Origin: Hufsiella ginkgonis
GTDB lineage: Bacteria > Bacteroidota > Bacteroidia > Sphingobacteriales > Sphingobacteriaceae
NCBI RefSeq assembly: GCF_009834915.1
Contig: NZ_WVHS01000001.1
Location: 1,302,001 to 1,366,000 of the forward strand
Direction: 5' to 3'
DNA length: 64,000 bases
Made by a program: the position numbers and the translations under genes. Shown in pieces: positions 35,644-45,938 of the stretch. Each line of letters starts with the position of its first letter. Within the stretch, counting starts at the first letter, position 1. The notes below the pieces were generated by a model. The model was not told the DNA's origin and made no database searches. It saw only the letters and a program-made list of their open reading frames with translations.

Positions 35644-35809
35644 ACGCTGGTTTTAGGTTTTTACTTAAGACGAGAGTTCCCGGATTTAGTTGCAAAGTAT
35701 TTTGTTAAATCTTTGCCACGCATCAAAAACTTACCCGGAGCTATACAACTTCCGGGTTACAACCCGGGAAAGTATTCAGCCGTAAGCGGCATATTCTTAC
35801 CTTTAGGGG

Positions 35810-36790
35810 ATGAACCTGCTACCGCGATTGATCGGCCGCTTCTTTTTTATCGTCCTTACGGTTGTATTGCCGTTAAACGTGTTTGCCCAGGACGTCCTTC
35901 CGGATGTTCACGGGCAAAAGCTGGCAGGGCTCTTAAAAGCCGAGCAAAAAGCCGGGGGCGAACTGTTCACATTAAAAACCACGTTTATACCAGAAAGCGG
36001 CGTGGCGCAGCCGTTCGTTTTTCGCCGTAAACAACGCAACCTGCCCGATCTGCTTATTTATTACTTTTTCTTCAAAAGAGATTCCGCCATCCGCTACGTG
36101 CTGTACGAATGGGATGGCGCCAATTTCGGGGGATATGATGCCAAAGCGCCCGCTCCGCCCGCCACAGTAACCGCTTTTTTGAACAAGTATAACGAGCTGG
36201 CAACGCGTATTACCCGCACTTATGGTATTGGAAAAACCGAAGGAGACCTTACCGGTCTTTCAAAGAATCCCGCGGGGCGATACCAGCGAAGCGACGAATG
36301 GAAGCCGAACGACAGCACTCGGGTCCTGCTCTCCAGCGTACTGTCGGGCAAGTACGAAAAACGGGGCAACACCGAAGAAATTCCGGCCTACCGGATCCGG
36401 CTGTACCTTTGGAATGAAAGTGCCAGGAATGAAGAAACAAGCACCGGGCCGCCTGACGCTGAAAAGGTCGCCAGGTTAGATGCTGTTTTCAGGTTATGGC
36501 TTGCTGCCGTTAAAAGTAAGAACTTCGCTGCCTCGAAAGCATACTTCTCCCCGGCACTGCGTAAGCTGGTTACAGATGTGCAGCTGGCTAAGGTTGGCGA
36601 AAGTATCAGGTTTGATGAGGAGCTCGTAATTTTCTTCTCCGGTGTACAGCTTACGCTGGACGGGACGGCATACCCCATGATCCAGTATAAGTACAAAGCG
36701 GACGGATCGAGCCCGCCGCTGGAGCTGATCAAGGTGATGTTCGACCACAACGGTAATATAGCGGTGCTGCAGCCGGTAAAAAGGAATTAG
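35810..36790 (+). CDS. Secreted hypothetical protein, 326 residues
   Basis: Not recognised. A signal peptide (FFFIVLTVVLPLNVFA-Q) is followed by a mixed domain with VFRRKQRNLPDLLIYYFFFKRDSAIRYVLYEWD near 70-105, a middle YRIRLYLWNES near 200-210, and a C-terminal NTF2-like-looking stretch (DAVFRLWLAAVKSKNFAASKAYFSPALRKLV). Probably periplasmic. A TACCTTTA sequence at 35798-35805, close to the -7 consensus, lies four bases before the ATG. No operon partner. Confidence 0.65.
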   Translation: MNLLPRLIGRFFFIVLTVVLPLNVFAQDVLPDVHGQKLAGLLKAEQKAGGELFTLKTTFIPESGVAQPFVFRRKQRNLPDLLIYYFFFKRDSAIRYVLYEWDGANFGGYDAKAPAPPATVTAFLNKYNELATRITRTYGIGKTEGDLTGLSKNPAGRYQRSDEWKPNDSTRVLLSSVLSGKYEKRGNTEEIPAYRIRLYLWNESARNEETSTGPPDAEKVARLDAVFRLWLAAVKSKNFAASKAYFSPALRKLVTDVQLAKVGESIRFDEELVIFFSGVQLTLDGTAYPMIQYKYKADGSSPPLELIKVMFDHNGNIAVLQPVKRN

Positions 36791-36883
36791 GATAGCTTAC
36801 AAAACTGCGTGCAGTGATCTTGCCGAGCCGGGTATCTTTTCACAGGAAGTGTTTTCTTAATTGGTTGCGTAGCGGCATGATCA

Positions 36884-37750
36884 TTACAGCGGAAATGCCA
36901 ATCCCGCGGGATCGGCACTTTTAATCGCCATTTCCAGGACCTGTTCCCGCGTAAATCCCTGTTCGCGCAGGTTCCGGATGGCGGTATCGCCAGCCGATTT
37001 GGAGAGCTTTACACCTCCCGGCCCATTTACCAGCGGATGATGAACAAACTTAGCCACGGGGAACGTCTCTATACCAAGCAGGTTAGCCAGGTATACCTGT
37101 GCGAGCGTTGATGGCCATAGGTCATGGCCGCGTACAACCAGGTCGATGCCGAAATCTACGTCGTCTACCAGCGAAACAAGCTGGTAAGACGGCAACCCGT
37201 CTTTTTTACGAACGATAAAGTCTTTGACCGAAGCCGGCAAAACGTGTGCCGATACGTGTCCGTCGGGGTTGTTTATGCAGACCGTTTGCTGGTGATCAGT
37301 CGCAATGCGCCAGTTCGTACCCGGGGTATCCAGGGCGATCTTCCGTCGCCGGCAATCGCTCACGCAGCCGCTTTCAATCCCTGCGCGGTGAAGATCCGCC
37401 CTGGAACAATCACAGGCAAATGCCGCTCCCGTTCCTCTTAACTGCCTGAGCACCTGCTGGTAACGCGCCAGCCGGTTTAGCTGCGACCAATCCCGGTAGT
37501 ATTCTTCCGCTGTGCGGGGGCCTTCATCCCACGAGATGCCGAGGAAATGCAGGGTATCGAACAGGTCGGTCACATACTCCGGCTTTACACGGTCCCGGTC
37601 GATATCGTCGATGCGCAGCAGCATCGATGCCCCGGTGTGTCGGGCCATTGAGCGGGTGATGATAAAGGAAAAAACATTCCCCAGGTGCAGGAAACCGCTC
37701 GGCGTAGGCGCCATACGGGTTTTGTAACACCTGGGGAACAACTGGGTCAT
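36884..37750 (-). CDS. gluQ: Glutamyl-Q tRNA(Asp) synthetase-like enzyme
   Basis: 288 residues. Class I synthetase catalytic core without an anticodon-binding domain, which separates it from GltX. HIGH-type motif is HLGN in RMAPTPSGFLHLGN (about 12-25) and KMSKS-type motif is VKLSKS (about 251-256). A Cys cluster (ACDCSRAD, GCVSDC at about 112-131) fits the zinc site. GluQ-RS attaches glutamate to queuosine in tRNA(Asp). It stands alone here. A role limited to tRNA modification is inferred from family knowledge. Confidence 0.85.
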   Translation of the reverse strand: MTQLFPRCYKTRMAPTPSGFLHLGNVFSFIITRSMARHTGASMLLRIDDIDRDRVKPEYVTDLFDTLHFLGISWDEGPRTAEEYYRDWSQLNRLARYQQVLRQLRGTGAAFACDCSRADLHRAGIESGCVSDCRRRKIALDTPGTNWRIATDHQQTVCINNPDGHVSAHVLPASVKDFIVRKKDGLPSYQLVSLVDDVDFGIDLVVRGHDLWPSTLAQVYLANLLGIETFPVAKFVHHPLVNGPGGVKLSKSAGDTAIRNLREQGFTREQVLEMAIKSADPAGLAFPL

Positions 37751-37843
37751 TGCGCAAGATAACGCATTTCCATTTCTTACTTAATGGCTTTCATGCAACC
37801 AAAGCAATTATCTTTACGTCATAATAACCTGGTTCAGCACATT

Positions 37844-39082
37844 ATGTATCGATTAATACCGGCATTCGCTCTCCTGCTCTCTTGTTTGGTCGCCTCTGCG
37901 CAATACGATCCAAGGGCCGACGTAGACCACCTGCATGCCACGCTGCGGAAAACGCACTCTTACCGCGACCAGGTTAAGGGTGCCAAAAAGACGGCGTATG
38001 AAGCGCTCGTAACGCAGGTAACTTCCCGGCTGGCGGTCGCCAAACCGGGATTCGATCGTTTTTACATGTTGTCTCAGCTGCTTCTGCCCATCAGCGACAA
38101 CCACCTGTATTTTTACCAGGCACGTGAGGCGATCACGGAAAAGATGCTCTTTGATAGTGCTTACGTTCAAAAGTACCGCACGTCTGAAGCATACCGCACA
38201 TTTCCAAGGGTCCGTATCTCCCTGGATTCGCTCGAAGCCGCCCTGCGCCCGAAATCGCGCGACAGCATCGAAGGTATTTACCAGTATTCGGGAATGCTTA
38301 CCGTGGGTATTTACAGGACCATCAAACGCGACAGCCTGGTTGCGGTGGTGCTGCAATCGCGTATTCCTACGTGGCAGCGCGGCGATCTTTACGAAGTATT
38401 GAAAGAATACCAGCCCAACCGTTTCCACATCTGGCGGGCCGAAATGCTCTACCGCACCTTTGGCCTGATGCGTGCAGAGAAGCTGCAGAACGGCCGGCTG
38501 CCCAAATCCCAGCTCACGAAACTGCCGGAGGGTCCTGCCTTTTATGATCCGCCGGCCGGTACCCCGGTCTTCCTGTTCCAACGACCCGGCCCGAATACTT
38601 CTTATGTACGCATAGGCACCTTTGCCGGCTTTACCCTCGAACAACGGCGCCAGGCGCGCGAGTTATTCGGAAAAGTGCGCGATTCCCTTTCCGGCAACCT
38701 GGTGATCGTCGACCTCCGCAACAACGGCGGCGGCGCCTCTTCCTCTTCCGATCCCATCCTGGAACTACTCAAAAAGTTTAAGGGTGATATCGCGGTTCTC
38801 GTTAACGGCAACACCGTGAGCAACGCGGAGCAATTTGCCATTGAGCTGAGCCGTCTTAAAAACACCCGCACGTTCGGGGAGGCTACCCACGCCATGATCA
38901 CGTACGGGAGCAACTACGGCAACCGCGAGAAGCTGCCCAGCGGCGAATTCGAGCTGTATATAACAGATATGAGCGACAAAGGAAATTTTGCACCGTTTGA
39001 AGATGAAGGGCTTAAGCCAGGGGTGTTGCTTAATAACGACAGGGATTGGGTAGAACAGGTGCTGAAGTTGTATAACAGGTAA
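37844..39082 (+). CDS. Secreted S41 family peptidase
   Basis: 412 residues from the ATG at 37844, which begins the signal peptide (MYRLIPAFALLLSCLVASA-Q); an earlier in-frame ATG at 37784 lacks one. The tail-specific protease core is near residues 285-395: LVIVDLRNNGGGASSSSDPILELL, AVLVNGNTVSNAEQFA with the probable nucleophile Ser, and FGEATHAMITYG. No PDZ domain is obvious. Expected to be a periplasmic serine protease. A TATCTTTA promoter-like element is at 37809-37816. Divergent from gluQ. Confidence 0.82.
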   Translation: MYRLIPAFALLLSCLVASAQYDPRADVDHLHATLRKTHSYRDQVKGAKKTAYEALVTQVTSRLAVAKPGFDRFYMLSQLLLPISDNHLYFYQAREAITEKMLFDSAYVQKYRTSEAYRTFPRVRISLDSLEAALRPKSRDSIEGIYQYSGMLTVGIYRTIKRDSLVAVVLQSRIPTWQRGDLYEVLKEYQPNRFHIWRAEMLYRTFGLMRAEKLQNGRLPKSQLTKLPEGPAFYDPPAGTPVFLFQRPGPNTSYVRIGTFAGFTLEQRRQARELFGKVRDSLSGNLVIVDLRNNGGGASSSSDPILELLKKFKGDIAVLVNGNTVSNAEQFAIELSRLKNTRTFGEATHAMITYGSNYGNREKLPSGEFELYITDMSDKGNFAPFEDEGLKPGVLLNNDRDWVEQVLKLYNR

Positions 39083-39110
39083 AAGCGGTCGGGAATTTCG
39101 GAAACTGCTT

Positions 39111-39983
39111 TTACCCAAACAGCTCACTGCTCAGGTACCGGTCCCCCCGGTCGCAGGCGATAAACACGATCACTCCCTCTTCCAGCTCTTCCGCCAGCTG
39201 GATGGCTGCGGCACAGGCGCCTCCGGTGCTCATCCCCGCAAATACGCCCTCATCCTTCGCCAGTTTCCGCGCGAGCCCGGTTGCCATTTCTTCCGATATG
39301 TCTATTACGCGGTCTACCCGCCTGGGGTCAAATATCTTTGGAAGGTAAGCTTCCGGCCAGCGCCTGATCCCGGGGATAGACGAGCCTTCCGTTGGCTGGC
39401 AACCCACGATCTGTATGCGCGGATCCTGCTCCTTTAAAAACCGCGAGCAGCCCATAATGGTGCCTGTGGTACCCATCGCGCTCACAAAATGCGTAATTGT
39501 GCCCCCTGTATCCCGCCAGATCTCGGGACCGGTACTTTTGTAATGCGCCAGGTAATTATCGGGGTTGGCAAACTGGTTTAGCAGGAAGTAGCCGCGGGAA
39601 GCGCCTTTTTCTTCCGCGTAGTCGCGGCAGGTTTCGATGCTTTCCAGCAATGTCACTTTTGCGCCGAAGGCCTCCATGGTCAGCGTACGTTCGCGGGTGG
39701 AGTTTGATGGCATCACCAGCTCGATCTCCAGGCCGAACAGCCGGGCGATCATCGCCAGCGCGATCCCCGTGTTGCCGCTGGTAGCTTCGATCAGCGTAGT
39801 GCCCGGTTTAATTTCGTTCCGCTCTATGGCGCTGCGTATCATGTTAAGTGACGCGCGGTCTTTTACGCTTCCCCCGGGGTTATTGCCTTCCAGCTTTGCA
39901 AAAAGCTTCACTTTGGGGTTGGGATTAAGCCTGGTGAGCGCTACCAGCGGTGTATTCCCTATGAGATCAACGATGCCTGCCAT
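39111..39983 (-). CDS. cysM: Cysteine synthase CysM
   Basis: 290 residues from the ATG at 39983, two bases after the cysE stop; a longer in-frame extension would overlap cysE and was dismissed. PLP lysine in NPGGSVKDRAS, PLP-phosphate loop EATSGNTGIALAM, and the CysM-type segment EGSSIPGIRRWP. It makes cysteine from O-acetylserine and sulfide or thiosulfate. It forms a two-gene operon with cysE, giving the two-step serine-to-cysteine route. Confidence 0.92.
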   Translation of the reverse strand: MAGIVDLIGNTPLVALTRLNPNPKVKLFAKLEGNNPGGSVKDRASLNMIRSAIERNEIKPGTTLIEATSGNTGIALAMIARLFGLEIELVMPSNSTRERTLTMEAFGAKVTLLESIETCRDYAEEKGASRGYFLLNQFANPDNYLAHYKSTGPEIWRDTGGTITHFVSAMGTTGTIMGCSRFLKEQDPRIQIVGCQPTEGSSIPGIRRWPEAYLPKIFDPRRVDRVIDISEEMATGLARKLAKDEGVFAGMSTGGACAAAIQLAEELEEGVIVFIACDRGDRYLSSELFG

Positions 39984-39985
39984 AA

Positions 39986-40804
39986 TCAATAAGGTCTTTT
40001 TTCGGTGGTCTTTTGTACGGTGATCATGGGGGTATGGTACACCGTAGAATAGGGTGCGATGCTTTCGGTAAGCCATACATTGCCGCCAATCACGCTGTCG
40101 TGGCCTATTACGGTGTCGCCCCCCAGTATCGAGGCGCCGGAGTAGATCACTACGCGGTCTTCTACCGTAGGATGACGCTTTACGCCCGCCATATTTTTGC
40201 GCACGCTTAATGCGCCCAACGTTACGCCCTGGTACATTTTTACATGCTGCCCGATGGTGCATGTTTCGCCGATCACGATACCGGTGCCATGGTCTATGTG
40301 AAAGTATTCGCCGATCACGGCGGAAGGGTGGATATCTATGCCGGTAACCGAATGGGCGTGCTCGGTTAGGATGCGCGGGATTACGTCTACATCCAGGTTT
40401 ACCAGCAGGTGGGCGATGCGGTAAAAGCAGATCGCATAAAAGCCGGGGTAAGTGCGGATCACTTCAAATTCGCTGCGTGCAGCCGGGTCGCCGGCATAAA
40501 TGGCCTGGATGTCTGTATTTAGCACCCGGTAAAGTTCTGGAAGCCCGGCAAAGAAATCCGCTACTACCTGTTTCCCGGGGTCCTCCTCCTTACCGCAGCA
40601 GGAACCAATAATGCCGCAAAGTTCTGTTTCGAGCCTGGCAACGGTGCTCTTTAGCTCTTCGATACCGGTGAGCCCGGTTTTCGAATGTTCCGGGTACAGC
40701 AGGTTGATCACGCTCAGCGCCCAGGCAGCAATAGCGGTATTCGGCGGAATGCGTTTAACACCCCGCTGTTTCTCAAACAGGTGCGAGTAAAAGTGATCGT
40801 TCAT
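39986..40804 (-). CDS. cysE: Serine O-acetyltransferase CysE
   Basis: 272 residues. N-terminal helical domain, then the left-handed beta-helix with hexapeptide repeats: [43 protein letters not shown] (catalytic Asp/His in DHGTG), [21 protein letters not shown]. The C-terminal tail [25 protein letters not shown] ends without the Ile that CysE normally uses to dock into cysteine synthase, so tight complex formation with the adjacent CysM is uncertain. First gene of the cysE-cysM operon. Confidence 0.92.
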   Translation of the reverse strand: MNDHFYSHLFEKQRGVKRIPPNTAIAAWALSVINLLYPEHSKTGLTGIEELKSTVARLETELCGIIGSCCGKEEDPGKQVVADFFAGLPELYRVLNTDIQAIYAGDPAARSEFEVIRTYPGFYAICFYRIAHLLVNLDVDVIPRILTEHAHSVTGIDIHPSAVIGEYFHIDHGTGIVIGETCTIGQHVKMYQGVTLGALSVRKNMAGVKRHPTVEDRVVIYSGASILGGDTVIGHDSVIGGNVWLTESIAPYSTVYHTPMITVQKTTEKRPY

Positions 40805-40884
40805 AAAATCCGGATGTAAATGTAACGTCCGCGGCGCTCGAAAGTGTCGGTTGGGCGTAAATATCGAATATGCCGGGTCGCGTT

Positions 40885-43779
40885 TTACTCCTTACTAACT
40901 TTCACGCCGATATAAAACCGCTCTTTATCTACGTCAAACTGTGCGGCGGTCATATTCTTTAAAAGGATAGAGGAAGGCTTGTCGGAAGGATAAATAAATC
41001 CAAACCGGCCACCGGCTACCGTAACACGGGCCGGCATCTTAAATCCCGCCGCATCTGCTGTCCACCAGGAGGTAACCAGCAGGTTGGCGCCTTTTTGCTG
41101 CAGCTTCACTTCCAGCACGGGGATACGGGTATATTCCAGGTATTGTTTAAAAAACGGGGTATAATCCTGTTGCAGGTAATTATTAATAAAGCCGATAAGC
41201 GACGCCGCCGACAGCGTTTGGTACCTGAAGCTGTTTTGAATGGCACGGAGCAGCGCGGTCCATTTGCCGTCGTTGGCCAGCATATTGCGAAAGGTATGCA
41301 GCATCAGGCTGCCCTTCGAGTACATATCGCCAATGTCGTAGTGAATGTGGTTTACATTGTACACACCGGTAATGGGCTCTTTGTTGCCGGCTTTTTTTTG
41401 CTCTTCGAGCATGTAGTTGTACGCCGGCTCTTTGCCGAAGATCTTTTCGGCGACCATTACTTCGGCATAGGTGGCAAACGCTTCGTGGATCCACATATCG
41501 GCAATGTCTTTGGCGGTGATGGCGTTTCCCCACCATTCGTGTGCCGATTCGTGCCACAACAACGGGTTGATCTGGGTGGCGTTCTGCTCCGTGATGCGCC
41601 CTATACATACGCCGCTCTGGTGCTCCATGGGGTACAGGCTTTCTACCAGCGTAAATCCGTCGCGGTTAAAGGGGTATGCCCCGAAATTGTCTTCAAATAC
41701 CTTCAGCATTCCGGGTACGCCGCTAAAGAGTTTCCTGGCCCGCCCGCAGTTGTAGGGCATTACGTAATAATCGATAGTGAGGGGGTTCACACCGGCGAAA
41801 GATGCGGTATAATGGTCGTACATGCCAATGTTAAACGTTACGTTGTAATTGTTTATGGGGTAGCTTACCGCCCACTCGTAGCGCGTACGGTTGCCCGGCA
41901 TGTTCGTTTTACCGGTGAGGCGCCCGTTAGAGATCTCGGTGAACTGCGAGGGCACGGTGATCCAGGTTTTCATGCTGTCGGGCTCGTCGCTCTGGTGGTC
42001 TTTGTTGGGCCACCACAGGCTTGCGCCCGAGCCTTGGGAAACTACCTGCGCCCAGGTGTTGCCCAGGGAATCGGTATCCCATAAAATACCGCCGTCCATG
42101 GGGATGGCGCGGTTGGGTGTTTTGGGCACGCCGTGGTACCAAACCTTCAGCTCTGCTAAATCGCCTTTGGCCAGCTCGTGCGGAAGGTCGATAAATACGG
42201 CGTCAAATTCGCGCCGGTAAGTGAGGGGCTCAGAGCGGTATACGATGCTGTCGATCACCATATTTTGATAAAGGTCCAGCTGCATTTTGCGGAAGGGCGA
42301 CACGGTTTTAAAGCGGATGAGGTTATTGCCGGATACGCTTCGGTTCCCGGGGTCGACCGCTACATCCAGGTGATAAAAGGTAACATCATAGCAGCTGCGC
42401 AGCGGGCTCAACGTTCCCCGCAGGGTATCTGCCCGGGTAAAGCCGTTCTGCCGGTTGGAGTAGCGCAGTGGTTTTACGGTGCCGGCCGGAGGCGCCACCG
42501 GTACCGGCGCGGCGGGTGCAGGCAGGACGTCGGCTCCCTGTTTCAGGATGTTATAGTTTTCCCAGAAATCGTCGTTATAGTCGCCGCTGTTGAGGGTGCT
42601 GAAAGGAGTGTCCTTATCGCCGATGTTACCCGACTCTATCGGCTTTGCCTTTTCGGTGGAGATACCGGTTACTACCAGGTCGATATCTGTGGTCCACGGG
42701 CGCTTAAACATATTGCGTTTTTCGCTTTCTACCAGGATCTCCCAATGGCGGGTAACGCGATCCAGGTACCATTTCCCCCGGAAGGGTTTATAGGTAACGG
42801 TGCCGGTAAATTTATGGTAATCCAGCGAGGCGCCGAGAAACTTCGACATTATGAAATAGCCCAGTTTCTTGTTTTTGCGGCTCGTTTCGCGCACACCCGC
42901 CTCGGTTAACGCGTAGTCGATGCGGTGGATCACATAGGTGTCTTCGTCCAGGTAAACGTCGAGCTCCAGGATCCCTTTGGCCGACCGTTTTTTTGGGGTT
43001 ACGTGCACATGGGCCAGTGTTTGTGTGCCGTTTTCTACCGATCCGGCATATTGGAAGGCGTAGTACCGGTAATTCTCGGGGTTAAGGGGGTTGTTCTCGG
43101 CTTGGGAATACTTCAGGAGATCGTCGCCCAGGCTGCCTCGCGCGCCATTAGAGATACTGCTGATCCAATAGTAAAACTGGGCATCGCGCCCGTAATCGAT
43201 CTTTTTCTTGCGGCCTTTTACAATGCGCATCTGGTCGTTGAGGGTTTTGCCGGCGGCGAATACCTTATAGATATCCAATACCGCTTCGTTGTTCGATAAT
43301 TCGAAATCGCCAAGCGAGATCTTTTCGCGGTAGAAGGCATTTAACCGCCGGGCAGTGGTATCGTAGTTGGCGGGTATAGCCGCCAGTGCCTTCTTTACCA
43401 GCCCGAGCCCGCTGCGGCTCTTCAGGGTGATCTCGTCTGCCAGGATAGACGAAGGCTGCAGTACAATAACGGTGTTGGCAGGCAGGCCAGCCACCGGCAC
43501 CTTTAGCGGAACATAACCCAGGCACGAGATCACTACCGTATCTTTCAGCTGTTCTGCCGGGACCTTAAGCAGGAAGGCGCCCAGTTCATTGGTAGCTGTG
43601 CCGGCATTGCCCGAAAGAAGGTACACGCTGGCCAGGGCTACCGGGCGCCGGGTGGCATTGTCGGTAACTTTGCCGGAAAGCCGGATCATGGATTGTTTTA
43701 CGGTGGCAGGCGCCTGGCCGCGGGCGGGAAAGACGGCGCCGCCTAACCCGAAAAGGAAAAATAAGGAAAAGGATCGCAT
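40885..43779 (-). CDS. M1 family metallopeptidase fused to a carboxypeptidase-regulatory-like module
   Basis: 964 residues from the ATG at 43779 with a signal peptide ending near ARGQ. Residues about 35-110 are a CarboxypepD_reg-like domain ([23 protein letters not shown]); 115-430 form a domain seen in stand-alone Bacteroidota proteins ([32 protein letters not shown]); a Pro/Ala linker (about 430-450) leads to an M1 domain. Zinc ligands are HESAH (His743, His747) and Glu766, 18 residues on. The usual GAMEN is replaced by [10 protein letters not shown]. This should be a periplasmic aminopeptidase. The fusion is unusual; see findings. Confidence 0.88.
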   Translation of the reverse strand: MRSFSLFFLFGLGGAVFPARGQAPATVKQSMIRLSGKVTDNATRRPVALASVYLLSGNAGTATNELGAFLLKVPAEQLKDTVVISCLGYVPLKVPVAGLPANTVIVLQPSSILADEITLKSRSGLGLVKKALAAIPANYDTTARRLNAFYREKISLGDFELSNNEAVLDIYKVFAAGKTLNDQMRIVKGRKKKIDYGRDAQFYYWISSISNGARGSLGDDLLKYSQAENNPLNPENYRYYAFQYAGSVENGTQTLAHVHVTPKKRSAKGILELDVYLDEDTYVIHRIDYALTEAGVRETSRKNKKLGYFIMSKFLGASLDYHKFTGTVTYKPFRGKWYLDRVTRHWEILVESEKRNMFKRPWTTDIDLVVTGISTEKAKPIESGNIGDKDTPFSTLNSGDYNDDFWENYNILKQGADVLPAPAAPVPVAPPAGTVKPLRYSNRQNGFTRADTLRGTLSPLRSCYDVTFYHLDVAVDPGNRSVSGNNLIRFKTVSPFRKMQLDLYQNMVIDSIVYRSEPLTYRREFDAVFIDLPHELAKGDLAELKVWYHGVPKTPNRAIPMDGGILWDTDSLGNTWAQVVSQGSGASLWWPNKDHQSDEPDSMKTWITVPSQFTEISNGRLTGKTNMPGNRTRYEWAVSYPINNYNVTFNIGMYDHYTASFAGVNPLTIDYYVMPYNCGRARKLFSGVPGMLKVFEDNFGAYPFNRDGFTLVESLYPMEHQSGVCIGRITEQNATQINPLLWHESAHEWWGNAITAKDIADMWIHEAFATYAEVMVAEKIFGKEPAYNYMLEEQKKAGNKEPITGVYNVNHIHYDIGDMYSKGSLMLHTFRNMLANDGKWTALLRAIQNSFRYQTLSAASLIGFINNYLQQDYTPFFKQYLEYTRIPVLEVKLQQKGANLLVTSWWTADAAGFKMPARVTVAGGRFGFIYPSDKPSSILLKNMTAAQFDVDKERFYIGVKVSKE

Positions 43780-43829
43780 CGCGTTTTTTTGACAAAGCAC
43801 GCATAGAACGCATTACCTATCTGCTCAAA

Positions 43830-44960
43830 TCAGGATTTGAGAGCTACTTTTCCTTTCTCCGACAGGTATTTGCTGGGCGTCGTCCCGGTTACACCTTTAA
43901 ACACCCGCTGGAAAGTAGCCTGCGAGTTAAATCCGGAGCTGAGCGCAATACCCGAAATGGTAAGGTAATTATGCGCCGGATCGCCCAGCCGCTCCTTGAC
44001 CTCGCGTATGCGGTATTTGTTCACAAAATCATTGAAATTGGTATGCTGGTATTGGTTTAGCAATGCAGAGATGGTGCGTGCGCTGATGCCGGTATGCCCC
44101 GCCAGCTTGCTCACGTTCAGCTCGGGGTCGAGGTACAGCCTGGCCATTTCCATGGCTTCTTTGAGCTTTTGCATTTGTTCGTTTGGCATGGCATACGGCC
44201 CGGGTAATGCGCGTGCCGGTTTGGGCGTGATCTGCCGGGTAAAGTAATAGCCCGACATGGCCAGCCAGTAAATGAACAGTACCAGGCCCAGTTCGATGGG
44301 GTAATAATGAGAGCCCGGGATGTTAAAGAAATAAGGAACGATCAGCGTAATCGGCCATGCGATACCCACCAGCACGCACCCCGTAAGCAGGTTCTTTAAC
44401 CAGTTATCCAGCGCCTTGCGCGATTCTTTAGAGTACGTACGGGAGAGCACCTCGCTGTTGCGGCCCCGGAACAGGCGGATGGCGGGTAAGAGGTAAGCCA
44501 GGTACCAGAGGGCGCTGAGCGGCTCGGCATAATAATCGTACCAGCCCGCCAGCAAGCCCGAATCCAGCCTCGTGTTTATCAGTTTATTGATCCAAAGCAA
44601 ATGGTACACTATGATAAAGCACCGGGTAACGAATTGTATCATTACCGGTAAATAATGCCGGCGTGTGTGCCGGATGGGCAGTTCCCCGGGCCGGGTAACC
44701 GCGCGCACGTATAAGTACAGTGATGGCCCGATGGCGTAGATCAGGATGTAGCTGAACAGGTCGAAGAAAATCCAATACCTGTCCAGACCCGAGCTCCAGT
44801 TAAACGTTTCGAAGCCGTTATAGGAAAGTACGAACAGGAAAAGGGCAAGATAACGTGCCCCCGGATGCTGCCGGTTAAAAAGCAAAATGATACCGAAGAT
44901 CAGGCCCTGCAATGCGCCGAAGAGGATGAGAAGGTTTATCCAGTTAAAGCTGAGCTGCAT
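43830..44960 (-). CDS. AraC family regulator with N-terminal membrane domain
   Basis: 376 residues. Seven predicted membrane helices in residues 1-245 (starting LILFGALQGLIFGIILLF), then a C-terminal AraC HTH (LYLDPELNVSKLAGHTGISARTISALLNQYQHTNFNDFVNKYRIREVKERL; second helix pair SSGFNSQATFQRVFKGVTGTTPSKYL). This membrane-tethered type is common in Bacteroidota and is thought to sense an envelope or lipophilic signal. It ends 51 bases before the M1 peptidase start on the same strand, so the peptidase could be read through or be its target. Ligand unknown. Confidence 0.88.
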   Translation of the reverse strand: MQLSFNWINLLILFGALQGLIFGIILLFNRQHPGARYLALFLFVLSYNGFETFNWSSGLDRYWIFFDLFSYILIYAIGPSLYLYVRAVTRPGELPIRHTRRHYLPVMIQFVTRCFIIVYHLLWINKLINTRLDSGLLAGWYDYYAEPLSALWYLAYLLPAIRLFRGRNSEVLSRTYSKESRKALDNWLKNLLTGCVLVGIAWPITLIVPYFFNIPGSHYYPIELGLVLFIYWLAMSGYYFTRQITPKPARALPGPYAMPNEQMQKLKEAMEMARLYLDPELNVSKLAGHTGISARTISALLNQYQHTNFNDFVNKYRIREVKERLGDPAHNYLTISGIALSSGFNSQATFQRVFKGVTGTTPSKYLSEKGKVALKS

Positions 44961-45030
44961 ATCAGGAGTAAAGATAACGAGTATATTGTTTTTCTATTCC
45001 TTATCTCTCTTATATTTGCTAAACCATGCT

Positions 45031-45381
45031 ATGCTAAAGGTCTCTACTCCCATTCTTGCCTCGCTTAACGAAGTAAAAACAATTGATTTTTATACGAAGC
45101 AACTCGGCTTCGCCCACCGCGGCGGGCATGCTGGCTATCTCATTTTTGAACGCGACGGTGTGATGGTGCACCTGTATGCCTGCAGCGTACCAGAAGTACC
45201 GGGCTATACAGGTTGCTATTTTTACGTGACTGATATTGATGAGTGGTACGCCCGATGCCAGGAACGAAAGCTGGTGCATCCGAACGGAGAGTTAAAACTG
45301 ATGCCGTTTGGATTGCGGCAATTCGCAATTGTAGATAATAACGGGAATATTATTTATATAGCGGAACATAAGGAACAATAA
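45031..45381 (+). CDS. VOC family (bleomycin-resistance/glyoxalase-like) protein
   Basis: 116 residues from the ATG at 45031. Double beta-alpha-beta-beta-beta layout: TPILASLNEVKTIDFYTKQLGFAHRG, VMVHLYACSVPEV, GCYFYVTDIDEWYARCQER, FGLRQFAIVDNNGNIIYIAEH. This is close to bleomycin-binding proteins, but the fold also covers many small-molecule enzymes, so resistance is not shown. A longer reading upstream would overlap the AraC gene start and is unlikely. Twelve bases before the next gene. Confidence 0.82.
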   Translation: MLKVSTPILASLNEVKTIDFYTKQLGFAHRGGHAGYLIFERDGVMVHLYACSVPEVPGYTGCYFYVTDIDEWYARCQERKLVHPNGELKLMPFGLRQFAIVDNNGNIIYIAEHKEQ

Positions 45382-45392
45382 TATCAGTCAGG

Positions 45393-45929
45393 ATGGAAAT
45401 CAAGCTGTACCGGTCGCCATGGAAGGCGCTAAGGCTCGTCGCACTTTGCACTCCATTTGTTGCGATCGGTTGCTGGGGCATCCGGTCGGGAGAAATGTCC
45501 GCATACTTAGCCTGGACCTTGCTCCTGTTTTTCGGATTGGGGTACCCGGGAGCCGCTTTCATGTTACTCGACCGTCGCCCGCAGATCATTATCTCCGAAA
45601 TTGGCATTTTCGACCGGACTACGCACCGCGGGTTCATCAACTGGGAGATCATTCATAACGCTTACCTGGTAACCATTCACGGACAGCCGATCATCTGCTT
45701 GCTGGTAGACGAAGCGTTTAAACCCTCCCGGAAAAAGGGGCGGTGGGCACAATCCTTAAGCCGGCTGAACGAAGGCCTGGGCTTCCAGGAGCTGAACCTC
45801 TCGCTGGGGATGGTGGATGTAAACGCGGAACGGTTCCTCGATTTTTTGTTAATGATGAGCAGCGCCTCGCAGGAAAAACGGGCGGGGTTGATTACGGGAC
45901 GGCTGGGAGAAGGGGCGAAGGTGTTTTAG
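45393..45929 (+). CDS. STM3941 family membrane protein
   Basis: 178 residues. Two membrane helices near residues 14-32 and 38-58 (VALCTPFVAIGCW; AYLAWTLLLFFGLGYPGAAFMLL), then a cytosolic PH-like beta domain with PQIIISEIGIFDRTTHRGFINWEIIHNAYLV. This arrangement is that of the STM3941 family, of unknown function. It follows the VOC gene by 12 bases and probably shares its transcript. Confidence 0.72.
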   Translation: MEIKLYRSPWKALRLVALCTPFVAIGCWGIRSGEMSAYLAWTLLLFFGLGYPGAAFMLLDRRPQIIISEIGIFDRTTHRGFINWEIIHNAYLVTIHGQPIICLLVDEAFKPSRKKGRWAQSLSRLNEGLGFQELNLSLGMVDVNAERFLDFLLMMSSASQEKRAGLITGRLGEGAKVF

Positions 45930-45938
45930 TCCCGCTTC

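Noticed and set aside
39984-40262. In-frame N-terminal extension of cysM to 40262
   Set aside because: It lies wholly inside cysE in another frame and has no cysteine synthase similarity; the ATG at 39983 gives the standard N-terminus two bases after the cysE stop.
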